A DNA stretch of 44,714 nucleotides from Eubacterium sp. (GCA_024698585.1 JAILRB010000033.1:1-44714); one strand, 5' to 3'; positions 1-8,987 are shown, counted from the stretch's first letter. The notes: generated by a model from the letters alone, not told the origin. Numbers and translations: made by a program.

Positions 1-953
1 AATTCGCAAAATGTTCTATTCTTGTTTTTTGGAATACAGAGTACTATCGCTTTCTTATTCGCCTCAGCCCAACATGCTATCCAATTTTTTTCCTCATAAT
101 ATAAAAAGCTATACTCAAAACCTGCATTATCTTTTCCAAGATTGATTCGATATACTCCGTCTGTTTCTTTAAATCCGTTCTTTTTAATGTAATTCTTTGC
201 TTTATTATATGCCTGTGTTCGTGTCATACCGCTCTTTTTCACGGTAATCTTACAACGATATTTTTTCCCCTTATACTTGGCAGTAATCGTTGTCTTTCCT
301 TTTTTCTTTGCCTTCACAACACCCTTCTTAGATACGGTAGCAACCTTTTTTCTTGAAGATGTCCATTTAACTTTTGAAGCCTTTGCATTTTTTAACTTAA
401 GCTTTAACTTTTGACCTTTTTGTATTTTTGCAGATTTCTTGCTTAAAGAAATTTTCTTTGATGATTTACCTGTTGTTGTTTTCTTTGCATCAGAATATGT
501 TCCATATACTGCTGCAAAACCGGAAAAATTTGATATACTATTGCAACTCCAGGTGGCATTGCTTGAGCATATAATCGTATAAGTTCCGGCAGACAAAGAT
601 TTTGACATGAATACATCCCACCACTGATTATAATAGCGACCCACTGCATTCCACGTTCCGATTGTCTGCGTGCCCTTTTTCAATGTGATTGTTCCCGGAG
701 TAGCTCCCATTCCGTTATTATAGTGATAGAGAGTTATCGCTTTCAGACTAAGATTTTTCCCACTAGGCACAATAAAAGTTGTCGCTTGTGATGGACCAGA
801 CATTACCTGTGTTGTATTAACATTACTCCAATATTCTCTATAATTCGTTACACTATCCGCATATACGCGATCCGGATAATACGCAGTCATCATAGATACA
901 ATCATTGCGAGTACCAACAAAAAAGACATTGATTTTTTAATCCTGTTCATCAT
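1..953 (-). CDS. Secreted protein with Big2-like (bacterial Ig-like) domain, 3' end outside window
   Basis: The reading frame runs from ATG at 953 to the window edge without a stop, so the C-terminus is missing. AGGAGG lies 6 nt before this ATG (a second ATG follows directly). The first ~30 residues are a signal peptide: Lys/Arg-rich start, hydrophobic core, then VYADS. Residues ~35-150 look like a beta-rich domain (YREYWSNVNTTQ, then NQWWDVF) that I do not recognise. Residues ~165-240 are very Lys-rich and have the Big2 pattern: VKWTSSRKKVATVSKKGVV followed by AKKKGKTTITAKYKGKKY. The remainder (from TRTQAYNKAKNYIKKNG) is unassigned. Big2 domains are common in surface and secreted proteins of Clostridia; the binding partner cannot be told. 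Confidence 0.85.
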   Translation of the reverse strand, partial: MMNRIKKSMSFLLVLAMIVSMMTAYYPDRVYADSVTNYREYWSNVNTTQVMSGPSQATTFIVPSGKNLSLKAITLYHYNNGMGATPGTITLKKGTQTIGTWNAVGRYYNQWWDVFMSKSLSAGTYTIICSSNATWSCNSISNFSGFAAVYGTYSDAKKTTTGKSSKKISLSKKSAKIQKGQKLKLKLKNAKASKVKWTSSRKKVATVSKKGVVKAKKKGKTTITAKYKGKKYRCKITVKKSGMTRTQAYNKAKNYIKKNGFKETDGVYRINLGKDNAGFEYSFLYYEEKNWIACWAEANKKAIVLCIPKNKNRTFCE

Positions 954-1328
954 AGTTCTCCTCCTTTGCTTTCCTGCCAATAATTAAATAATTATTTAAC
1001 CTTACTCTTATTCAATTGTAATCCGCTCTAAAAATATTTCTAATTTCAGATTACCATATCTATAGTATGTCAACAACTGTTTTTTCATCGATTATTACAG
1101 TTCACAAAGATATTGTCGTGAGTGGAAGCCTCGCCCCTTTCCGTCCCGAGACTAACATGATATTATGGAACGAGAAAGACTTACCTTTTTATAAAACACT
1201 ATAGGGTTCATTTAATGAAATTATCAGGGGATGCGGAAAGGATACGCTAAGGAAGAGACTCGTGTTTTCGTCATTTACCGAGACGAACGGTAAAACTGTT
1301 CACCACAATATGATTACGGAGGAAAAAA
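954..1328. other. Intergenic region between divergent genes
   Basis: This 375-bp stretch has no convincing gene. Near the minus-strand gene it holds a perfect 16-bp palindrome TTAAATAATTATTTAA (984-999) and, on the minus strand, a TTGACA about 110 nt before the start without a good -10. Near the plus-strand gene it holds two mutually exclusive hairpins (1267-1294). Short open frames such as the one starting ATGAAATTATCAGG are not supported by ribosome binding sites. Confidence 0.5.
1267..1294 (+). promoter_or_regulatory. Two alternative hairpins in the leader of the CDP-alcohol phosphatidyltransferase gene
   Basis: TTCGTC (1267-1272) can pair with GACGAA (1282-1287), and TTTACCG (1274-1280) can pair with CGGTAAA (1288-1294). 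The loop of each hairpin holds one arm of the other, so only one can form. They end about 24 nt before the ribosome binding site. No known riboswitch class is recognised; a regulatory role is inference. Confidence 0.3.
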
Positions 1329-1814
1329 ATGGCTAACATCTTAACAATTATCAGAATCATATTTAGCGTAATGCTCCTCTTCTTTCCTGCATTTTCTCCG
1401 ACATTTTATTTTCTGTACCTTACAGCCGGATTTACAGATATGATTGATGGAACTGTTGCAAGAAAGACAAATTCTCTTAGTGAATTAGGTTCCAAACTAG
1501 ATTCTGCTTCCGATTTTTTATTGCTTGTGGTTTGCTTCATTAAACTGCTGCCGATTCTTAGGATACCGATTTGGCTTTGGGTATGGATTATTCTGATTGC
1601 GATTATAAGATTGGTCAATTTAATTTCAGGATATATTCTTCAAAAGAAAATCATCGTAAAACACACTATTCTAAACAAGATTACAGGGGCGTTACTTTTT
1701 ATCTTGCCTTTAACGATATCGTTTGTTGAAATAAAATATAGTGGTGCCATCGTCTGTACCGTTGCTACTGTGGCTGCTGTGCAGGAAGGACATTTGATTA
1801 AAACATGTGAATAA
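1329..1814 (+). CDS. CDP-alcohol phosphatidyltransferase family protein
   Basis: A 161-residue membrane protein that should transfer a phosphatidyl group from CDP-diacylglycerol to an alcohol such as glycerol phosphate, in phospholipid synthesis. The family signature DGx2ARx8Gx3Dx3D is complete: DGTVAR at residues ~38-43, the Gly of ELGSKLD, and Asp in SKLDSASD; these Asp residues bind the metal and CDP. Hydrophobic segments flank the motif and fill the C-terminal half. The protein is shorter than classical PgsA (about 180-200 aa), as in a compact Firmicutes subfamily, so the exact acceptor alcohol is not assigned. Start ATG follows GGAGG with a 7-nt spacer. The neighbour at 1855 is convergent and no clear terminator lies between. 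Confidence 0.85.
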   Translation: MANILTIIRIIFSVMLLFFPAFSPTFYFLYLTAGFTDMIDGTVARKTNSLSELGSKLDSASDFLLLVVCFIKLLPILRIPIWLWVWIILIAIIRLVNLISGYILQKKIIVKHTILNKITGALLFILPLTISFVEIKYSGAIVCTVATVAAVQEGHLIKTCE

Positions 1815-1854
1815 TAGCTTTATAAATAAGATTATAGATATGAGATTAATTGCC

Positions 1855-3003
1855 TTATAAGGTAAAGATACCTTTCGCAAGTTCCATCGTCTCTTCCTGC
1901 GTTCTATCCTCATTTCTATAAATTACTTGGAATCCGGACTTTTCGAATTTCTCATAATTCTCCTTGGAATTAATCCTTGTTAGGATTTCACGATAATTGT
2001 CCAGTGCAGCCTGTGGGTCGGGTTCCTCCAACATCAACTGATAGAGAAACTGCTTTTCCGGATCCGGTCGGTCAAAGAATCGACGCACAGAAATCTGTGG
2101 GTCCGCCAACATCACAATCACATGACTCTTATCTGAAATCTTTCTCAATGTCTCAATACTAATATTGGTATCCACAAAGATTATCTTTTCCCGCATCTCA
2201 GGTTCTTTCAATAACTCCTCCAGAATCTGCAATTCAATAATTTCGCATTCCTTTGCCACATCATGAATCCACCGGACATATTCCTCCGGTGTCCTTCGAA
2301 TAAATTCGTGCCAATCCTGAAGATCTCTGGTATAGGTAAGATTCGGAAATTCCTTGCTATCTAGTTCCGGCAATTTTTTATCATGATAATTTTCTTCCAA
2401 AGCAATTCCCTGATATCTTTCCGCCAGATTTTTTACTAACGTGGACTTTCCGGCATAAGCATTTCCAATCACAAAATAAACATTCCTAAAATTCATCTTT
2501 TGCTGAATCATTTGAAGTACACGAAGCTCTCTTTTAATCATGATTTCGTCAAAGAAGTTATCACTCTGATATTCATCGTTTGCCTGAATCGCCACCTTAA
2601 GATCAACGACTCTTAAGACAAACTCCGCTTCTTTCTCATATTCATCCAATTCCTGACTTGCAAGCTGATTCTCTACATTGCAAAAATAGTAATAGTTTTC
2701 CTGCTCGAAAATGGTATTCTCACTTTCATCACTCTTTTGTCTTCGAAGAACACTTCCAAATTCTCGAATGCTTTCCGGAATTACCAACATCCCCACTTCT
2801 TCTCTGACTTCACGAATCAGAGCTTCCACCTTATCTTCATCATTATGAATTCCACCACCGGGAAATTTATAGTATTTTTCTTTCTTACTATAAACAAGAG
2901 CAATTTTGTCCCCTTGAAGGATAATCGCTCTGGCTGACGGTCTGCGAAAAATCTCATCCGTTTTCTTATAATCTTTTAAGTCAATTTCAAATAGTCGTTC
3001 CAT
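1855..3003 (-). CDS. NUDIX hydrolase fused to a P-loop ATPase/kinase-like domain
   Basis: 382 residues in two domains. The N-terminal NUDIX domain (about 20-150) has a perfect box Gx5Ex7REUxEExGU from G50 to G71, including REVREEVG; this fold hydrolyses nucleoside diphosphate-X compounds with Mg2+. The C-terminal domain (about 170-382) begins with a beta strand and a Walker A loop GNAYAGKST (Lys186), then IIFVDTNIS and HVIVMLADP, like a small nucleotide or AAA-type kinase. Each domain is clear; the combined function is unknown and may be repair or salvage of a small molecule. The Cys-rich gene starting at 3914 lies 17 nt upstream and probably shares the transcript. Start ATG has AGGG about 10 nt upstream. 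Confidence 0.85.
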   Translation of the reverse strand: MERLFEIDLKDYKKTDEIFRRPSARAIILQGDKIALVYSKKEKYYKFPGGGIHNDEDKVEALIREVREEVGMLVIPESIREFGSVLRRQKSDESENTIFEQENYYYFCNVENQLASQELDEYEKEAEFVLRVVDLKVAIQANDEYQSDNFFDEIMIKRELRVLQMIQQKMNFRNVYFVIGNAYAGKSTLVKNLAERYQGIALEENYHDKKLPELDSKEFPNLTYTRDLQDWHEFIRRTPEEYVRWIHDVAKECEIIELQILEELLKEPEMREKIIFVDTNISIETLRKISDKSHVIVMLADPQISVRRFFDRPDPEKQFLYQLMLEEPDPQAALDNYREILTRINSKENYEKFEKSGFQVIYRNEDRTQEETMELAKGIFTL

Positions 3004-3020
3004 ATTCTATAATCCCTTTT

Positions 3021-3914
3021 CTAAAACAAATCCAGCGAACTGGACAAATAAATTTCTTCCCGTACCTTTAGCTGATACTCCGGTTTCGTCATATAGTAAA
3101 GCAGAAATTCCAGAATCATTGCACTGCCAAGGCTTCGTCCCTCAATTTTAAAATTCCGAAAACCTGCCGGAGCATACACCTTCTGAATGTCATCAATTCC
3201 TATAAATCCCGGATTGTTCATTGCATCAGAAAACCGATAACCTCTCTGTGCAGTCGGTGACACACACACATGGTCATCACAGTCCATGTCCAGATTCTTC
3301 CTGCTGACATTTTCATAGCAATCCTTTCGGACATGGCATTCAAACCAACAGCACTCATTGCAGAGAAATTCTACCTTTGCCTTTTGCGCTTCTGTGAGTC
3401 TGTCAAGTTGTTCCAGTTCCTTGTTGAGTCGAAAATCCGGAACCACATATCGAAATTCATCCCGGTTCAATTCCCTTTCAAACTCTCGAAAATCTGTCAG
3501 CACCTTCGTCGTAGAGGAAACAAAGTAAAACTCCGGATAATTCTTTTGAAGATACTCCAACAGTAAATCCGAATGGATGATAATTCCGTTGTTTCCACCA
3601 TTTTCAAACAGTTCACAAAGTCGATTACAAAACCGGTCGGAAAGATGCTTCTCTTCCAAAAGAGAATTACTGAAGGTCAGTCGTGCTGATATGTCATATG
3701 TATTTATTAATTCTAATACCTTCTCCGGTGATCCTTCTCCAAAGCCTACGCGTCCGCCACCCCACAAGCATTCCTGCGGTGCACCGTAAATTGAGCCGAT
3801 TTCACACCACTCATAAAAATATTCCCTGTGTTCCCGAAACAGAGACAGGAACATCCGATATAACTCATAGAATTCAAACAATCCCGGAAGATGGTAATAA
3901 ATCTTCTTCTCCAT
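3021..3914 (-). CDS. Cys-rich TIM-barrel-like protein resembling U32-family peptidases
   Basis: 297 residues from ATG at 3914. The open frame continues to 4007, but a possible -10 (TATACT) lies within that extension and GGA precedes this ATG, so the shorter start is preferred. The middle part (ARLTFSNSLL, then IIIHSDLLLEYLQKNYPE and FYFVSSTT, then YVVPDFRLNKEL) reads as alternating strands and helices of a barrel. A Cys cluster follows at about residues 183-226: CNECCWFECHVRKDC and then CDDHVC, which could bind a metal or iron-sulfur centre. U32 peptidase-type proteins and tRNA/ubiquinone hydroxylases share this layout, but the assignment is by general resemblance only. It probably forms an operon with the NUDIX/ATPase gene 17 nt downstream. 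Confidence 0.6.
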   Translation of the reverse strand: MEKKIYYHLPGLFEFYELYRMFLSLFREHREYFYEWCEIGSIYGAPQECLWGGGRVGFGEGSPEKVLELINTYDISARLTFSNSLLEEKHLSDRFCNRLCELFENGGNNGIIIHSDLLLEYLQKNYPEFYFVSSTTKVLTDFREFERELNRDEFRYVVPDFRLNKELEQLDRLTEAQKAKVEFLCNECCWFECHVRKDCYENVSRKNLDMDCDDHVCVSPTAQRGYRFSDAMNNPGFIGIDDIQKVYAPAGFRNFKIEGRSLGSAMILEFLLYYMTKPEYQLKVREEIYLSSSLDLF

Positions 3915-4067
3915 GATTTTTCCATCTCCATACCTGATATAAACTTTATTTAGTATATCATATCGAGCAATGATTTGCGAAGAACAGACTCCCTTTTCTT
4001 GAGCCACGATTTCATTTTTGATATAATGAATGCAACATTATGTTCGGAAAATTTTATACAAAGAAAC

Positions 4068-4091
4068 AGCCTTGCGAAAAATCGCAAGGCT
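4068..4091 (-). terminator. Intrinsic terminator downstream of ktrA
   Basis: Perfect 10-bp stem AGCCTTGCGA / TCGCAAGGCT with loop AAAA, just after the ktrA stop. On the minus strand it is followed by GTTTCTTTG; on the plus strand by ATTTTTATTTT, so it may act both ways. Confidence 0.75.
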
Positions 4092-4095
4092 ATTT

Positions 4096-4746
4096 TTATT
4101 TTAACAGTTTATCCAATTTCTTATCTTCTCCAATGATGATGACAAATATTTCCGGGCTTAATGGTCGATCTGCGTCCACGTTTGTGACAATCTTTTCATC
4201 CTTTCTAATAGCAATGACATTGACTCCATGTTTTTTTCTTAAATTTAATTCCTTTAGTGTTTTTCCAACCCATTGCTTTGGAATCACCGCTTCGATAATG
4301 CTAATTCCTTCTTGCAGGTTAATAAAGTCACGAAGATTCTCGTAACGTAATGTCTTCGCAATTTTTTCCCCCATTTCCTCTTCGGGGTGCATGATAATGT
4401 CCGCACCAACCTTCTTCAGAATTCTTCCCTGAAGTTTATCCTTTGCACGAGCATATATTGTCTGAACGCCCATTTCCTTGCATGCAATGATTGCCATAAT
4501 ACTAGCCTCAAGATTCTCACCAAGTGTAATAACCGCCACATCCACGTTTCCAATGCTCAAGGACTTTAATGCATCAATATCATTTACATCGACCTTAACT
4601 GCATAAGCTACCTTGTCTGCCATTTCGTCGATTACCCTCTGATCATTATCAATTACAATTACCTGACCACCACTTTCAGAAAAGCGTGTTGCAACCGCTT
4701 TTCCCATTCTTCCTAACCCAAACACTGCAATCTCTTTTACTTTCAT
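4096..4746 (-). CDS. ktrA: KtrA/TrkA-type potassium channel regulatory (RCK) protein
   Basis: 216 residues from ATG at 4746, chosen because AGGAG sits 7 nt upstream; the longer open frame to 4860 overlaps ktrB. Residues ~5-125 form an RCK_N Rossmann domain: GLGRMGKAVATRF (GxGxxG), VIVIDNDQ with the acidic residue that holds the nucleotide ribose, and VDVAVITLGENLEASI. Residues ~140-216 form an RCK_C domain (IIEAVIPKQWVGKTL, then GVNVIAIRK), the region that binds c-di-AMP in some Firmicutes. KtrA forms an octameric cytosolic ring that gates KtrB for K+ uptake. KtrB is encoded 43 nt upstream on the same strand. In-frame context, length and motifs agree well with the family. Confidence 0.93.
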   Translation of the reverse strand: MKVKEIAVFGLGRMGKAVATRFSESGGQVIVIDNDQRVIDEMADKVAYAVKVDVNDIDALKSLSIGNVDVAVITLGENLEASIMAIIACKEMGVQTIYARAKDKLQGRILKKVGADIIMHPEEEMGEKIAKTLRYENLRDFINLQEGISIIEAVIPKQWVGKTLKELNLRKKHGVNVIAIRKDEKIVTNVDADRPLSPEIFVIIIGEDKKLDKLLK

Positions 4747-4789
4747 TTTTATTCTCCTATATATTTCAGAATTTTTTCTTATTTTATGA

Positions 4790-6166
4790 CTAACCAATAA
4801 TAATCTTTCTTTCCGGCAACTCCGTTTCCTTTGCCCGACTCTGTCTAGCTGCAAAGGCACTGGCTAAAGTAATTGGACCGATTCTTCCCATAAACATCAA
4901 CAGGATAATGATGAGCTTGCCAACGACCGACAGGGATGCGGTAAAGTCCATACTCAATCCCACAGTACCAATTGCCGAAAATACTTCATACGCAATAATC
5001 TTAATGGAGGCTCCTTCCGTTTCCGTCAAAATAATCATCGCGATAATTGCAGACAAAACACTGATTGTTGCAACAGCCAATGCGGTTCGAACATTTTCTT
5101 TACTGATTCTTCTACGAAATACCTCTGCTTCTTCTTTTCCTCGAATGACACTAACTACCTCAATCAAGAGAATTGCAACCGTGGTAGTTTTTATTCCTCC
5201 GGCAGTTCCAACCGGTGAACCACCAATCAACATCAGTATACACATTAACATGGAAGTGCTCGCCTTAAATCCGGTCTGGGTAATGGTACAAAAACCGGCA
5301 GTTCGAAGAGTTACCGATTGAAACGCTGCTGCTAACACCTTATTCCCTATAGTCATATTTCCAATGCTCTTTGGATTGTCATACTCCAATCCCAGCACGA
5401 TGACAACACCTATGATTAGAAGGAATGCTGTCATACTGATTACAATTTTTCCATGTAACGACAAGCGTTCCCAAAGTTTTCCCGGTGCAAGGCTTCCATT
5501 GATTATCCTTTTAATCAGATCCACGATTTCCCACCATACAATGAATCCCAAGCCACCGCTGATGATTATCAGCATAACTACGATATTGAAATAAACATCA
5601 TTCACATATGGCATCAAACTGGAGTCTCCCAATAAATCAATTCCTGCATTACAAAAGGCAGAAATGGAATGGAAAACAGAAAAGATAATTCCTCTCTTCA
5701 AACCAAACTGTGGAATGAATCGTACGCCAAGACCAATGGCTCCAAGAAATTCAATCAACATTGTCGTCTTAATTACCCTGAGAACCAAAGCAACCATTCC
5801 GTTGGAAGTGTCCAGGTTATAAGACTCCTGAATCACCTTACGGCTTGCCAGGGAAATTCTTCTTCGAAGCAACGCCAAAAAACCTGTGGCAATACAGATT
5901 ACTCCCAGTCCACCAAGCTGAATTAAAATCAAAATAACAACCTTTCCAAAGGCACTCCAATGAGAATATGTAGGAACTGTTACAAGTCCCGTAACACAAA
6001 CCGATGTGGTTGAGGTAAATAAAGCATCCACAAAACCTGTAGCCTTTCCATTTGCCGCACTCATCGGTAGCGATAGTAATCCCGCACCAACAAAAATTAC
6101 CATCAGAAATCCCAGAAAAATAATTCTCGGAGTATTATTCAGTCTTTTTCTCATAAAGTCTATCAT
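4790..6166 (-). CDS. ktrB: KtrB/TrkH-family potassium transporter, membrane subunit
   Basis: 458 residues from ATG at 6166, preceded by AAAGGA; an upstream GTG at 6193 would overlap the preceding gene and lacks a better site. The protein has four repeated TM-pore-TM units typical of the TrkH/KtrB/HKT superfamily. Recognisable pieces are TSVCVTGLVT in the first pore loop, FNAG in the form FCNAGIDLL, TAGFCTI in the third, GGSPVGTAGGIKTTT, and a last pore loop IGTVGLSMDF. It carries K+ (or Na+) uptake across the membrane, gated by the KtrA ring encoded next. Clear ortholog-level match to family features. Confidence 0.93.
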   Translation of the reverse strand: MIDFMRKRLNNTPRIIFLGFLMVIFVGAGLLSLPMSAANGKATGFVDALFTSTTSVCVTGLVTVPTYSHWSAFGKVVILILIQLGGLGVICIATGFLALLRRRISLASRKVIQESYNLDTSNGMVALVLRVIKTTMLIEFLGAIGLGVRFIPQFGLKRGIIFSVFHSISAFCNAGIDLLGDSSLMPYVNDVYFNIVVMLIIISGGLGFIVWWEIVDLIKRIINGSLAPGKLWERLSLHGKIVISMTAFLLIIGVVIVLGLEYDNPKSIGNMTIGNKVLAAAFQSVTLRTAGFCTITQTGFKASTSMLMCILMLIGGSPVGTAGGIKTTTVAILLIEVVSVIRGKEEAEVFRRRISKENVRTALAVATISVLSAIIAMIILTETEGASIKIIAYEVFSAIGTVGLSMDFTASLSVVGKLIIILLMFMGRIGPITLASAFAARQSRAKETELPERKIIIG

Positions 6167-6185
6167 GTTTTTGTTCCTTTCCCCA

Positions 6186-6836
6186 TCACTCACATGCTAA
6201 AAATCCGTCAAACAATTCTCCGAAATAATTGTTTTCCCCTTGAAAGATAATACATACGGTGTACCCTTTTTCTTTTCTGGAATAGATATACACCCGTCCC
6301 AAATCCTCCGTTGAAATCACATCTAAATCCATTACCTGATATGTTTCGCTTGATAACAGATCCTCATACGGTTCTCCCCAATGATATCGATTTCCTGATA
6401 CCGAATTTGTCATTTCCCGCAATATTTTTTTTATCTGTGTCCTCCCTGTGGGATCACCTAAGTCCAATTCTCCCCGAGTGACAATAATTGACATGGAACT
6501 ATCCGTCGTCTCCGATATTGCAGTAAGTTCCTGGTAGGTCCGAACCTCGTTCCAATCAGAATCTAACAACTGATTTACTTCATTTTTAGAAAAGCCGGCT
6601 AAAGTCATCTGATATCCCTCCGGGCATTTAAACCGGAGTTTAAAAAAATCATTCTCGTACATATTTTCTTTATCCGTGATATACCCTGGTTCGTATGGAA
6701 CAGTCTTAACCAATTGATAGATTGTAATGATTCCAATCAACGCAACCAGCATAACAAGAGCCATAGAAGCTGCCACCTTCACGGTTTCCTTATGCATCGA
6801 CTCCTCTTCAATTTCTAGTGATACTTCTACATCCAT
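6186..6836 (-). CDS. Single-pass membrane protein of unknown function
   Basis: 216 residues. Residues ~1-18 are acidic and cytosolic, ~20-42 form one TM helix (AASMALVMLVALIGIITIY), and the rest would be outside. The external part (KLRFKCPEGYQMTLAGF, then MSIIVTRGELD and VYIYSRKEKGYTVCIIFQG) looks like a mixed alpha/beta fold similar in style to lipoprotein domains seen in Firmicutes, including NAPAGW/CPEGY-type motifs. It does not match a family I can name. It ends 19 nt before ktrB and starts 9 nt after the Cys-rich small protein, so it is probably co-transcribed with both. Start ATG follows AGGGAG with a 5-nt spacer. Confidence 0.7.
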   Translation of the reverse strand: MDVEVSLEIEEESMHKETVKVAASMALVMLVALIGIITIYQLVKTVPYEPGYITDKENMYENDFFKLRFKCPEGYQMTLAGFSKNEVNQLLDSDWNEVRTYQELTAISETTDSSMSIIVTRGELDLGDPTGRTQIKKILREMTNSVSGNRYHWGEPYEDLLSSETYQVMDLDVISTEDLGRVYIYSRKEKGYTVCIIFQGENNYFGELFDGFLACE

Positions 6837-6845
6837 TGTTTCTCC

Positions 6846-7085
6846 CTATCCTTTCCTTAGAAAGGCAATAATTGCTTCGTAATTTTCCGGGACATGAGGA
6901 AAACTGCATTGTGAACAGTCCTTTACCTTTCGATCCCCTTTTTCAATATATGACGGGTTTCCAAGACATTTCTCCTGATTGTACATCGGGCAATAGCAAA
7001 ACATACAATTAAAATGTTCTAAGCCCTTATGACACGGGAAATATTTGCACCCACGATTTTCAAAAAATTTGTAAGAATTCTCCAT
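6846..7085 (-). CDS. Cysteine-rich small domain protein
   Basis: 79 residues from ATG at 7085, chosen for AAGGAG 7 nt upstream; the longer open frame to 7172 has no ribosome binding site and would add an unrelated extension. The sequence has the pattern of the Cys-rich small-domain family (PF04071-like): FFENRGCKYFPCHKG, then FNCMFCYCPMY, EKCLGNP, and KDCSQCSFPH. Eight Cys and conserved His residues suggest a bound metal. The molecular role of the family is not known to me; it is often found as a stand-alone short gene in Clostridia. It lies in the same minus-strand run as the wall hydrolase and ktrB. Confidence 0.85.
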   Translation of the reverse strand: MENSYKFFENRGCKYFPCHKGLEHFNCMFCYCPMYNQEKCLGNPSYIEKGDRKVKDCSQCSFPHVPENYEAIIAFLRKG

Positions 7086-7189
7086 GATTTTTCTCCTTGC
7101 GGTAGGAACCGGTTCTCTTTTTCCTGAAGTCCCACATATCCCGAACCGTACCCGTTTTCCCTGATAGTTCACCTTTGATACATCTTCTT

Positions 7190-8959
7190 CTACGAAACTT
7201 TTTTTCTTTTAATATTAGACCATGCAGAATAATATAAAATCGCTGCATTTTTTTTCTTTTCTTTTCGATAGGTTCTGATTCGGAAGTAATAAGTTCTTTT
7301 CTTAATTCCTTTCAGTGTCACCGTTCCCTTGGACGCTTTTACCGTAATTGTTTTTTTCTTTTTGAACTTCGCATCTTTTGAATACTGTAGCTTATATCCG
7401 GTTACCCCCTGAATCATTTTCCAGGTAATCTTCAGACGTTTCTTTTTCACCGCTACTTTCTTAATTTTAGTTTTCGGAAGTTTTTTCTCCTTTGTGGTCA
7501 CTTCTGCTGTTGTCACCTCCGGTTTTGGAATTGCCACTGCTACTGCTCCGGTCAAATTAGAAAGCCAGGTTGTTCCGTTTCCTCTTCGCACGGTTAACGG
7601 AGTAATTGCAACAGACTGAACGCTCCTTACATCCAAAGAATCTTCACTATCAGAAACATTGCCTAAATCACTGATTACGTAACCCACGTGATTCACACTT
7701 CCCAGATAAATCATCGTATGTCCTCTAAAATACAACAGGGTTCCTGCCGGCATTGTCTCAAGGACCTTCTGCTTACTTTCATCATCCAATCCGGAAAGAT
7801 CCGTCCTAGTCCCCGGAATCTCCTGCTGCCAATTCGTATTTCTCGGTAGAAATACACCACAACATTTATAGACATTTCTTGTGAACAGGGAGCAATCCAT
7901 GGCATCTAACATACCGCCCCATCCATAACGATTTCCCAGACATTGTAAAGAAGTATCAATCAGATTCTTTTGGGTTAGCGGAAGAAATCCCACACTGACC
8001 TTACAGTGTTCCGAAATCAACGCCATTTTCTTTTCATAAAATCCTTCTTCATTTCTTGTCGGAAGATAGACCACATAGTTGTTCCAAGGTCCACGTTCTT
8101 CAATCTGTCTCGGAATTTCTTCCTTCTTTACAAGTTTTAGGATTGTAGAAAACTGAAGTTTTACTTCGGAAGCATAAGTTGCAAACATACTTGGTTCCAA
8201 AACAATTTTATCCTGAACCACTACAACAAAATCTTTTCCATCCGTAGAAACCTGCCAAGCATCCAGCCACTCTGCCTTATCCTTACAGAGCGCGATATTG
8301 TCAGCATCCACCCAGCCGGACACCAAATCCGAATATCCCCAATAAAACAGATGTCCGTCATTATAAGCAATCTGTTTTACAACAAATGGTTCATTCACCA
8401 CCAATGCGGAAATTTGAATCTCATCATCGGTATCCTTATCGGAATATCCAATAATATCATTCGTCGGCCAGCTTTTAATTGGCGTTCCTTTCACACAAAT
8501 TCCATACTGAATTTCTCGTGTTCCATCATAGGCTGTCTCTGCAATATCCTGACTCATTTCAAAAAAATAAGTTGTCTTATCTAAAAGTTCTCCCTTTAAA
8601 TAACAATCATCTTCCGGGATTTCTCCATTCATCAAATTGTTTTTTAATGCAGTGGCATCATAAGTTCCTTCCATACTTTTCAGGTCATTCATATTCGTAC
8701 TTTTCGTGCGAAGTGCCAATGCGTTTAATCTATTAATTTCATTGGTTCCAATAAGAATGGTCTCGGCGCTTGTCACTGTCCGCTCAGTCCAAAACTCAGT
8801 CTTTGTCATCAGTGATGTAACCCCTGCGGGATAAGAAATATTTCCCTTCCCAGTTTGTGTTTCATCGGTCACATAATAATTCTCCGCTGAAACACTCACG
8901 AAGGTTCCCATGACCATTACCATCATAACTACCGTTCCTAATAACCCTCGCAATTTCAT
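7190..8959 (-). CDS. Secreted SH3 / NlpC-P60 cell-wall hydrolase with C-terminal Fn3-like domain
   Basis: 589 residues from ATG at 8959, preceded by GGGAGG and a 6-nt spacer. Residues ~1-26 are a signal peptide ending SVSA. Residues ~30-320 hold SH3-type modules (KSWPTNDIIGYSDKD, then FVVKQIAYND and VSGWVDADNIALC). The NlpC/P60 domain at ~330-470 cleaves peptidoglycan stem peptides: NRYGWGGMLDAMDCS with catalytic Cys356, then GHTMIYLG with His414. The order SH3-SH3-NlpC matches bacterial gamma-D-glutamyl-diaminopimelate endopeptidase-like enzymes. After a short TTAEVTTKEKK linker comes a Lys-rich Fn3-like repeat (KITWKMIQGVTGYKLQYSK) that probably binds the wall. The PAS-CPBP gene ends 28 nt upstream. 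Confidence 0.87.
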   Translation of the reverse strand: MKLRGLLGTVVMMVMVMGTFVSVSAENYYVTDETQTGKGNISYPAGVTSLMTKTEFWTERTVTSAETILIGTNEINRLNALALRTKSTNMNDLKSMEGTYDATALKNNLMNGEIPEDDCYLKGELLDKTTYFFEMSQDIAETAYDGTREIQYGICVKGTPIKSWPTNDIIGYSDKDTDDEIQISALVVNEPFVVKQIAYNDGHLFYWGYSDLVSGWVDADNIALCKDKAEWLDAWQVSTDGKDFVVVVQDKIVLEPSMFATYASEVKLQFSTILKLVKKEEIPRQIEERGPWNNYVVYLPTRNEEGFYEKKMALISEHCKVSVGFLPLTQKNLIDTSLQCLGNRYGWGGMLDAMDCSLFTRNVYKCCGVFLPRNTNWQQEIPGTRTDLSGLDDESKQKVLETMPAGTLLYFRGHTMIYLGSVNHVGYVISDLGNVSDSEDSLDVRSVQSVAITPLTVRRGNGTTWLSNLTGAVAVAIPKPEVTTAEVTTKEKKLPKTKIKKVAVKKKRLKITWKMIQGVTGYKLQYSKDAKFKKKKTITVKASKGTVTLKGIKKRTYYFRIRTYRKEKKKNAAILYYSAWSNIKRKKVS

Positions 8960-8987
8960 AAACAACCTCCCTTTCTAATCTTCTCCT

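Noticed and set aside
1267..1294. H-type pseudoknot
   Set aside because: No base is left between the second and fourth arms to cross the first stem, so the two stems cannot coexist.
4747..4860. Extended N-terminus of ktrA
   Set aside because: It overlaps the end of ktrB, adds an unrelated Arg-rich stretch, and AGGAG precedes the ATG at 4746.
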